Assembly: GCA_035601815.1 (NCBI GenBank)
Contig: DATNNN010000160.1
Span: 1-61,403, forward strand
From: DATNNN01 sp035601815
Lineage (GTDB): Bacteria; Pseudomonadota; Alphaproteobacteria; Rhizobiales; Xanthobacteraceae
DNA length: 61,403 bases
Direction of reading: 5' to 3'
Shown here: one piece after another, positions 55,729-61,403 of the stretch
Layout: each line of letters starts with the position of its first letter
Position numbering within the stretch: the first letter of the stretch is position 1
Made by a program: the position numbers and the translations under genes
Notes under the pieces: generated by a model
What the model saw: only the letters and a program-made list of their open reading frames with translations
Database searches by the model: none
What the model was told of the DNA's origin: nothing

Positions 55729-56961
55729 ATGGTCGACGTTGCCGCCAGATTTCTTCGAGCCGGCCTGTTTGCGTTCGCCGCCGGTCTTTTCGCCTTTGTA
55801 GGCGCTGCCGGTGCGGCCGATCCGATTAAAATCGGCGTCACCATTGCCCAATCACCGCCCGGCTCGGTCTCTCAGGGCGTGCAGGTGAAGGACGGGGTCG
55901 AAATCGCGGCCGCGATCATCAACGCCGCCGGCGGCGTGAACGGCCGGCTGATCGAGCTCATCTTTGAGGACACCCAGGGCATTCCGGAAAAAGCGCGCGC
56001 CGCGGTGGAGAAACTCATTACCCGCGACAAGGTCATCGCCATCGTCGGCGAGCACCAGAGTTCGGCCGCGCTCGTGGGAATGGAAGTCGCGCGCCGCTAC
56101 CACGTGCTCTACGTCAATACCAACGCGTGGTCGGATGCGGTCCGCGAGAAGGGCTATGCCGAGGTGTTCAATCCCGGCAACTACAACAGCCGCGTCGCCA
56201 TCGCCATGGCCGACACGATGAAGTCGCTCGGCGTCAAGCGCGTGGTGGCGTTCTGCGAGAACACCGACTACGGCGTCGGTCTCGCCAAGCTGCTCGGCGT
56301 TCAGCTCGCCGAGCGCGCACCCGGCATCGAATACAAGTACGAGACGCTCGACCGCGCCGGAAAGGACTTCTTGCCGGCGCTCTTGCCGCTGAAATCCAAT
56401 CCGCCCGACGCGGTCGTCGAGATCATGCTGCCGCCGGCGGCCTACATCCTGCTCAATCAGTTGAACGAGCAGGGGATCGTGCCGACCTCGAAGACCTGGC
56501 TCTACGACGCTTCCGGCATCGCCGACTATCCCGACTTCTGGCAGAACGTCGGCGACGCCGCGAAGAACATGCTCGTCTTCGGCCTCTATCACCCGAAGAT
56601 GACGCTGCCCGATCTCGGCAAGAAAGTCGCCGCCGACTACACCGCCAAGACAAAGTTCCAGCCGAACCGTCTGTTGTTCCAGGCGGCCGACAGCGTGTTC
56701 ATCGTGGCCGAGGCGGTCAGGGCCGCGAATTCCACGGAAACGGACGCCCTCATCAAGGCACTGGAGGCGATGAAGTGGACCGGCTCGCGCGGTACAATCA
56801 CCTTCTCGGCCGAGAAGGCGGGCTACAAATACCATCAGTGGCTCGACGTGCCCTACGTCACGTTCCAGATCACGGCGGTCAAGCAGCCGATCGCGGACAC
56901 CAAGCTTGTGCAGGATCCGGGTCAGCCGCTCGACGTCTCGCGGCTCGAAAAGACGAAGTAG
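55729..56961 (+). CDS. livK: LIV-type ABC transporter substrate-binding protein (cluster 2)
   Basis: 410 residues with a signal peptide (1-30, ending GAAGA). Type I periplasmic fold: IKIGVTIAQSPPGSVSQGVQ, FEDTQGIPEKARAAVEKLI, VGEHQSSAALVG (ligand-binding serine region). It differs from the cluster 1 protein, so the ligand probably differs. AGGAGG at 55716-55721 is a strong ribosome-binding site. Confidence 0.92.
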   Translation: MVDVAARFLRAGLFAFAAGLFAFVGAAGAADPIKIGVTIAQSPPGSVSQGVQVKDGVEIAAAIINAAGGVNGRLIELIFEDTQGIPEKARAAVEKLITRDKVIAIVGEHQSSAALVGMEVARRYHVLYVNTNAWSDAVREKGYAEVFNPGNYNSRVAIAMADTMKSLGVKRVVAFCENTDYGVGLAKLLGVQLAERAPGIEYKYETLDRAGKDFLPALLPLKSNPPDAVVEIMLPPAAYILLNQLNEQGIVPTSKTWLYDASGIADYPDFWQNVGDAAKNMLVFGLYHPKMTLPDLGKKVAADYTAKTKFQPNRLLFQAADSVFIVAEAVRAANSTETDALIKALEAMKWTGSRGTITFSAEKAGYKYHQWLDVPYVTFQITAVKQPIADTKLVQDPGQPLDVSRLEKTK

Positions 56962-56977
56962 CTCGCGGCGCATGACA

Positions 56978-57008
56978 GGAGCGGGAGGCGCCCGGCGTCT
57001 CCCGCTCC
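56978..57008 (+). promoter_or_regulatory. Intercistronic hairpin after the cluster 2 binding-protein gene
   Basis: A 13-bp stem: GGAGCGGGAGGCG (56978-56990) with CGTCTCCCGCTCC (56996-57008, one G·T pair), five-base loop, no T-run. It sits at the same place, between binding protein and permease genes, as the hairpin at 44012-44036, implying mRNA protection or partial termination. It ends 13 bases before the livH ATG. Confidence 0.65.
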
Positions 57009-57021
57009 ATGTCTCTCCTCC

Positions 57022-57912
57022 ATGCTCGCGCTGGACCTCACCATCAACGGCTTGATCATCGGCGTATTCTACGCGCTGATGGCGATCGGGCTGTCGCTGA
57101 TTTTCGGCGTGCTCAAGATCGTGAACTTCGCCCACGGCGAGTTCTACATGGTGGGCGCCTACGCCTATACGCTCGGCGCGCTCATGCTCGGCATCCCGCC
57201 CTGGGCGGCGCTCCCCTTTGCGTTTCTGGCGGGCGTGATCGTCGGGCTTATCGTGGAACGGACGCTGATGCGGCCGCTCTACGCGGGATACACTTCCTGG
57301 TCGGTGATGCGCGACGAATACGCCGTCATTGTCACCTTCGGCCTCTCGCTTCTTCTGATCAACCTCGTCGACAAGGTCATCGGTCCTTACGCCTACAAGG
57401 GACCGGCGCTCGCGCAGGCGTCACGCATCGCGATCGGCCCGATTCTGATCAGTGGCCACCGGCTGGTAGCGGCGCTGCTCGCCGCCGCCGTCATCGTCGC
57501 CGTCCTGCTCGTGGTCCGCTATTCCTACTGGGGCCGTCAGATCCAGGCCGTGGCGCAGAACCGTCTCGGCGCATCGCTTGCCGGCATCGACCCCGCCAAG
57601 GCGAGCGCCATCGTGTTTGCGCTTGCCGGCGGGCTCGCGGCGATTTCCGGCGCGCTGCTCGCCAACATCTTCAACCCCACGCCCGACGTCGGCGTGTTCC
57701 CGGCGATCAAGTCCTACGTGATCGTGGTGCTCGGCGGCATGGGATCGGTGCCGGGCAGCATCATCGCGAGCCTCATCCTCGGCGTCTTCGAGAGCTTCGG
57801 CGGCGTCTACATCTCCTACCAGTACCGCGACACCTTCGGGCTCATGATTCTGATCGCCATTCTTCTGTTCCGCCCGCAAGGGCTGTTCGGCGAACGGTCG
57901 CGGGACGTGTGA
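57022..57912 (+). CDS. livH: LIV-type ABC permease LivH (cluster 2)
   Basis: 296 residues, about eight helices. MLALDLTINGLIIGVFYALMAIGLSLIFGVLKIVNFAHGEFYMVGAY is cut here into the motifs LTINGLIIGVFYALMAIGLS and IVNFAHGEFY; the C-terminal YVIVVLGGMGSVPGSIIAS is also typical. Inner-membrane channel subunit, partner of LivM. The start codon lies close behind the stem-loop. Confidence 0.93.
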   Translation: MLALDLTINGLIIGVFYALMAIGLSLIFGVLKIVNFAHGEFYMVGAYAYTLGALMLGIPPWAALPFAFLAGVIVGLIVERTLMRPLYAGYTSWSVMRDEYAVIVTFGLSLLLINLVDKVIGPYAYKGPALAQASRIAIGPILISGHRLVAALLAAAVIVAVLLVVRYSYWGRQIQAVAQNRLGASLAGIDPAKASAIVFALAGGLAAISGALLANIFNPTPDVGVFPAIKSYVIVVLGGMGSVPGSIIASLILGVFESFGGVYISYQYRDTFGLMILIAILLFRPQGLFGERSRDV

Positions 57913-57914
57913 CG

Positions 57915-58883
57915 ATGCTACGATTCGGCAACCGCGATCCCAACGGCGGCGACCTTGTGGTGTCGCTGGGCATTCTCGCGTTAGTCGCGGTCGCGCCGGC
58001 CTACGTGACCAACGATTACTGGCGTGGCGTTTTGGTCGTGTCGATGTACTTCGCCATGCTCGCCGCCGCCTGGAATCTACTGGCGGGCTATACCGGGCAG
58101 TTCTCGCTTGCGCCCGCCGCCTTTGGCATGATCGGCGCCTACGTCACCGGGATGCTGGCCTATTACTACGGAGTCCCGCCACTCATCGGGATCGCCGCCG
58201 CCATCGTCGTCGCCGCAGCCATCGGCTTCCTGCTCGGCCGGATCGTGCTGCGCCTGCGCGGGCCGTATCTGGCGCTGACCACGCTATCGTTCGCCGAGAT
58301 CGTCCGCCTCGTCATCAGCAACTCCATCGATATCACCCGCGGCGACCTCGGACTGAACGTGCCCGGCATCGTCAACCAGCGCATCGTTTACTACTACCTG
58401 ATGCTAGTCGTGCTGCTCGCGGTCCAGCTCGGGCTCTACTTCCTACTGCGCTCGCGCGCCGGATTGTATTTGCGGGCGATCCGCGACGACGAAACCGCCG
58501 CGGCGAGTCGGGGCGTGAAGGTCGTCGTCTGGAAGACCAACGCGTTCACGCTGAGTGCCGCAATCTCCGGCCTTGCCGGTGCGCTTTACGCCCATTTCGC
58601 CCAGTTCATCAGCCCGGAGCTGGGGCTCCTGTCGCAGACCGGCATCATCATCTCTATGGCGGTGATCGGCGGCCTCGGCACGCTGCCGGGCCCGATCGGT
58701 GCCGCGTTCCTGGTCTATGTCGCTTCGGAGTTCCTGCGCGATTTCGGCGGCTATCAGCTCATCATTTTCGCGCTGCTCGTGATCATCTTCGGCCGCTTCT
58801 TCCGCGACGGGCTGTGGGGGATGGTGCGCAAGCTCGTGGCCGGCGCGAAGCGCCGCGCCGCGCCGCCGGCGCCCGCGGAGTAG
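57915..58883 (+). CDS. livM: LIV-type ABC permease LivM (cluster 2)
   Basis: 322 residues from ATG 57915; GTG 57909, overlapping the livH stop as GTGA, is an alternative start. Nine helices; motifs AWNLLAGYTGQFSLAPAAFGMIGAY, YLRAIRDDETAAASRGV (coupling loop), MAVIGGLGTLPGPIGAAFL. The C-terminus is unlike the livM fragment at 55347, so that fragment did not come from this gene. Confidence 0.93.
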   Translation: MLRFGNRDPNGGDLVVSLGILALVAVAPAYVTNDYWRGVLVVSMYFAMLAAAWNLLAGYTGQFSLAPAAFGMIGAYVTGMLAYYYGVPPLIGIAAAIVVAAAIGFLLGRIVLRLRGPYLALTTLSFAEIVRLVISNSIDITRGDLGLNVPGIVNQRIVYYYLMLVVLLAVQLGLYFLLRSRAGLYLRAIRDDETAAASRGVKVVVWKTNAFTLSAAISGLAGALYAHFAQFISPELGLLSQTGIIISMAVIGGLGTLPGPIGAAFLVYVASEFLRDFGGYQLIIFALLVIIFGRFFRDGLWGMVRKLVAGAKRRAAPPAPAE

Positions 58884-58886
58884 CCG

Positions 58887-59606
58887 ATGACGCTCCTCGC
58901 CATCGCTCAAGTCTCCAAGTCGTTCGGCGGCATCAGGGCGCTCGCGGGGGCCACGTTTTCCGTCGAGCCCAGTGAGCTTGTCGGCCTCATCGGCCCGAAC
59001 GGCTCCGGCAAGACAACGCTCATCAACATCCTGAGCGGGCATCTCGCGGCCGAGGGGGGGAGTGTGACGCTCGACGGCCGGGCGATCGCCGGAATGCGGC
59101 CCGAGGCGCTGGCGCGGCGCGGAATCCAGCGCACCTTCCAGATCACCCGAGCCTTTCCGCGCATGAGCGTGCTCGACAACCTCATGGTTGTCGGCTGCGC
59201 GCTGGGGCTCACACAGGACGCCGCCGAGCAACGGGCCCGCGCGCTTGTCCACGAGCTGTCGCTGACGCGCGTGATCGATCTCGACGCCGGCCACCTGTCC
59301 GGCGGGCAACTCAAGCTTCTCGAGTTCGGCTCCTGCTTCATGGTGCCGCCCCGCATCGCGCTGCTCGACGAGCCGTTCGCCTCCGTCCATCCCACTATGA
59401 AGGAGATCATGGCCGGGTTTATTCGCGCGCGGCATAAGGAAGGGCAGACTTTCCTGGTGGTCAGCCACGACATGCCAGTGGTGGTCGAGCTTTGTCCGCG
59501 CACCGTATGCATGAACGCCGGCGTGGTCATCGCTGACGAGAGCACACGGGCGGTGCTCACCGATCCGGTGGTGATCGAGGCCTATCTCGGACAGGCAGCA
59601 GCATGA
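58887..59606 (+). CDS. livG: LIV-type ABC transporter ATPase LivG (cluster 2)
   Basis: 239 residues. Walker A GPNGSGKTT, signature LSGGQLKLLEFG, Walker B RIALLDEPFASVHP. The family usually has a YGQQRRLEIARAL-like signature, so LSGGQLKLLEFGSCFM is somewhat unusual. Stop overlaps the livF ATG by four bases. Confidence 0.92.
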   Translation: MTLLAIAQVSKSFGGIRALAGATFSVEPSELVGLIGPNGSGKTTLINILSGHLAAEGGSVTLDGRAIAGMRPEALARRGIQRTFQITRAFPRMSVLDNLMVVGCALGLTQDAAEQRARALVHELSLTRVIDLDAGHLSGGQLKLLEFGSCFMVPPRIALLDEPFASVHPTMKEIMAGFIRARHKEGQTFLVVSHDMPVVVELCPRTVCMNAGVVIADESTRAVLTDPVVIEAYLGQAAA

Positions 59607-60346
59607 CGGCGCTCCTCGCCATCAAGGACCTGAGCGCCGGCTATGTGGCCGATATCGATATTCTGCGCGGCGTCAGCCTGTCGGTGGAGGCCGCGTCGAT
59701 CACTGGCCTCATCGGACTCAATGGCGCCGGCAAGTCGACCATCATGAAGACGATCTGCGGCTTCCTGCGGCCGCGAGCGGGCACGATCGAGTTCGACGGC
59801 GCCGATGTCACCGGCGTGCCGGCGCATACAGTGATCGACCGGGGCATCAGCTACATCCCGCAGGAATCGAGCCTGTTCAACTACATGAGCGTCGAGGAAA
59901 ACCTGCGGCTTCCGCTCGAGCATCTCGCCCGCATTCCGGGTGGCCCGAGCCGCGAGGAGATTGGCGCCCGCTTCGACGACATGTTCGGGAAATTCCCCGT
60001 GCTTAAGGAACGCCGTCGCGCCAAGGCGGGGGACCTCTCGGGCGGACAGCAGAAGATGGTCGAGTTCGCCAAAGCCTATCTGGTGCGGCCGCGCATATGC
60101 CTCATCGACGAGCCCGGCATCGGGCTCGCTCCGAAGGTCGCGGAGGAGGTATATGGATGGATCGACCTCTTCGCAGCCGAGCGTATGGCGATCCTTCTCG
60201 TCGATCACAATGTTCGGCGTGTCGTTAAAATGTCCCGCTACATTTACGTAATGAGTCTGGGCACGATCACCGCTGAAGGCCCTCGGGAGTCATTCGAGAG
60301 TAATCTACATGAGCAAGTAAGGGGCTGGCTCGGAATTAATTTCTGA
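59603..60346 (+). CDS. livF: LIV-type ABC transporter ATPase LivF (cluster 2)
   Basis: 247 residues. Walker A GLNGAGKST, signature LSGGQQKMVEFAKAYL, Walker B ICLIDEPGIGLAP. Last gene of the cluster 2 order K-H-M-G-F; cluster 1 is K-G-F-H-M, so the two operons are not simple tandem copies. Followed by an FNR box. Confidence 0.92.
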   Translation: MTALLAIKDLSAGYVADIDILRGVSLSVEAASITGLIGLNGAGKSTIMKTICGFLRPRAGTIEFDGADVTGVPAHTVIDRGISYIPQESSLFNYMSVEENLRLPLEHLARIPGGPSREEIGARFDDMFGKFPVLKERRRAKAGDLSGGQQKMVEFAKAYLVRPRICLIDEPGIGLAPKVAEEVYGWIDLFAAERMAILLVDHNVRRVVKMSRYIYVMSLGTITAEGPRESFESNLHEQVRGWLGINF

Positions 60347-60364
60347 TCCGATGTTTCGGTCCAT

Positions 60365-60378
60365 TTGATTTGGATCAA
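60365..60378. promoter_or_regulatory. Perfect FNR/Anr/FixK-type box
   Basis: TTGAT-TTGG-ATCAA, an exact match to the consensus TTGAT-N4-ATCAA. The centre is about 66 bases upstream of the DUF6455-type start. With a TATCAT −10 hexamer at 60405-60410 the box sits near −45 of the start site, close to the class II activating position. An FNR-type regulator with the TTGAT-reading helix (ETVSR) is encoded 0.5 kb away. Confidence 0.8.
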
Positions 60379-60437
60379 TGCGCCGAGGCGGCATTCTTCA
60401 TCATTATCATTGCGCACAGCTATCAGAGGAGGGTTCG

Positions 60438-60878
60438 ATGCCAGCCTTGCTCCCTCGAAATGACCGCTCGATCGTCGGCGCTGTTGCAGAATGGTGGCGG
60501 CGCTGGACCAGAGCCAGGTCTGACTTATTCGAACTGCAATCCTGTGGCCCAGATCAAGTAGAGCGTATCGCACAAGACCTGGATATGTCCGTCTCTGAGC
60601 TGCGCGTGGTCGTGGCTCATGGGCGCGACGGGGCCGATCTGTTGCGACGCCGCATGGCGGCGCTTCACCTCGACCCTGACGAGCTAGGCCGCTCCGACCC
60701 TGCCACGCTTCGCGACCTTCAAAAGCTTTGCACAATGTGCAGAAGCCGTGGACGCTGCGCGCGGGATCTCGCGCAGGAGTCCGCCGACCCAGATTGGCAG
60801 GGTTGGCGGGAATATTGTCCGAACGCCGCGACGCTCGACATGTTGAGCACGCTCAAGGGGTGTTCAGACGCTCGATAG
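60438..60878 (+). CDS. DUF6455-type Cys-rich protein
   Basis: 146 residues from ATG 60438, with AGAGGAGGG (60425-60433) as ribosome-binding site. A C-terminal cysteine cluster CTMCRSRGRCARDLAQ followed by YCPNAATLDML gives four cysteines that could bind zinc or an Fe-S cluster; this is the DUF6455 pattern as I know it. The middle DLDMSVSELRVVVAHGRD is helical. With the FNR box directly upstream it is likely induced when oxygen is low. Function unknown. Confidence 0.8.
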   Translation: MPALLPRNDRSIVGAVAEWWRRWTRARSDLFELQSCGPDQVERIAQDLDMSVSELRVVVAHGRDGADLLRRRMAALHLDPDELGRSDPATLRDLQKLCTMCRSRGRCARDLAQESADPDWQGWREYCPNAATLDMLSTLKGCSDAR

Positions 60879-60922
60879 GAATCACATTCGGCAGAGTCCG
60901 CGACCGAATGACTGCGGTGCTG

Positions 60923-61403
60923 TCAGGCTGCGGCGAGCTGCTCCAGGCGTTGAGAATCGAGCAATCGTACGCCGTCCGGCACGACAAGAATCGCTCTTTC
61001 CCGTGCGAAGCGGGTCAGGGTTCGGCTTACCGTCTCGATTGTTAGGCCGAGGAAGTCGGCGATGTCCTGCCGACTCATCGGCAGCGGAACCGTGACCGAG
61101 ACTTTGCTAAAGCGCGCCCATCGATCACGCAACCCGACTAGGAACGAAGCAACTTTCTCTTCCGCTGTGCGGCGACCCAGCACTACCATCTGATCCTGTG
61201 CAATGCTGAGCTCGTGGGTCGCGAGCTCGTGCAGCCGACGCAAAAGGTGCGGCTTTTCATCAAGCAAATCTGAAAAAGCCCCCCGCGAAAAACGACATGC
61301 CTTCACGGGTCCAATCGCATCGGCCGAGAAGGTGTAGCGGTCGGCCATGGAAAGGCCGAGGAAGTCGCCCGGCAACGCGAAGCCGATAATCTGTCGGCGG
61401 CCG
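60923..61403 (-). CDS. FNR/FixK/FnrN-type Crp-family regulator (partial, 5' end beyond window)
   Basis: Only the C-terminal 159 residues are inside the window; the frame is open through to 61403 (GRRQIIGFALPGDFLGLS at the edge). The effector region has a cysteine in VKACRFSR at the place of E. coli FNR Cys122; the N-terminal Cys cluster, if any, is off-window. The winged helix contains LPMSRQDIADFLGLTIETVSRTLTRF; the E-T-V-S-R triad (Glu, Ser, Arg) is that of FNR, which reads TTGAT. Probably controls the FNR box at 60365. Confidence 0.93.
   Translation of the reverse strand, partial: GRRQIIGFALPGDFLGLSMADRYTFSADAIGPVKACRFSRGAFSDLLDEKPHLLRRLHELATHELSIAQDQMVVLGRRTAEEKVASFLVGLRDRWARFSKVSVTVPLPMSRQDIADFLGLTIETVSRTLTRFARERAILVVPDGVRLLDSQRLEQLAAA

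Overview
The window is a 61.4 kb piece of a high-GC alphaproteobacterial chromosome, most likely from Hyphomicrobiales (a rhizobial or Xanthobacteraceae-like lineage). The pointers are the argH-lptM-lysA operon divergent from tlpA, an NdvA-type glucan exporter, a probable ethylmalonyl-CoA-pathway dehydrogenase, GluQRS, TRAP and multiple LIV-type transporters, and an FNR-type regulator. Coding density is very high; nearly all long antisense frames are GC shadows. Species cannot be named from the sequence.

Layout. 1-4.7 kb: argH-lptM-lysA on the minus strand, tlpA and a DMT permease on the plus strand. 4.68-5.78 kb: an AT-richer insertion with one HNH-nuclease gene, flanked by a 60-base direct repeat made from the 3' end of hbdA. 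5.7-11.6 kb (minus): hbdA, etfA, etfB, a rhomboid protein, a PduO-type cobalamin adenosyltransferase, a HIG1-like membrane protein and an acyl-CoA dehydrogenase with the N-terminal extension typical of methylsuccinyl-CoA dehydrogenase. 11.8-20.1 kb: housekeeping and envelope genes (chemoreceptor, YihY, GlsB-like, gluQRS, DNA glycosylase, esterase, HNH protein, dsbB, RlpA-like, tRNA-Leu(CAA), DedA-like, hisE). 20.3-34.3 kb: an orphan NMT1-like binding protein, an NdvA-like ABC exporter, a thiolase, a D,D-carboxypeptidase, a CobW GTPase, two acyl-CoA ligases, a flippase plus acyltransferase pair and a CAP-domain lipoprotein. 34.4-42.6 kb: a fusion of an EndoQ-like PHP nuclease to a UvrD helicase, a thiolase-like protein without the nucleophilic Cys paired with a DUF35 protein, a DUF3237 protein and an MMPL/RND transporter. 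42.8-52.3 kb: a transport block on one strand (LIV ABC transporter, TRAP transporter, ThDP enzyme). 52.3-55.7 kb: a mosaic accessory segment. 55.7-60.3 kb: a second complete LIV transporter. The right edge has a DUF6455-type protein behind a perfect FNR box and the 3' part of an fnrN/fixK-like gene that runs off the window.

How it fits together. The gene content suggests a metabolically flexible heterotroph that imports organic and amino acids (two LIV systems, one TRAP system, an NMT1-like binding protein) and handles acyl-CoA intermediates (two ligases, two thiolase-family proteins, hbdA, ETF, probable Mcd, adenosylcobalamin supply). The right-edge FNR box and regulator suggest oxygen-responsive control.

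The best candidates for something undescribed are: (1) the proteasome-like Ntn-hydrolase at 52354-53571, which keeps the Thr1/Asp17/Lys33-type residues but has no ATPase partner nearby; (2) the 1,042-bp HNH insertion that duplicates the hbdA 3' end; and (3) the EndoQ-UvrD fusion. The accessory segment also holds a decayed GFA gene and a 156-base tail of a lost third livM, so it looks like a recombination hot spot.
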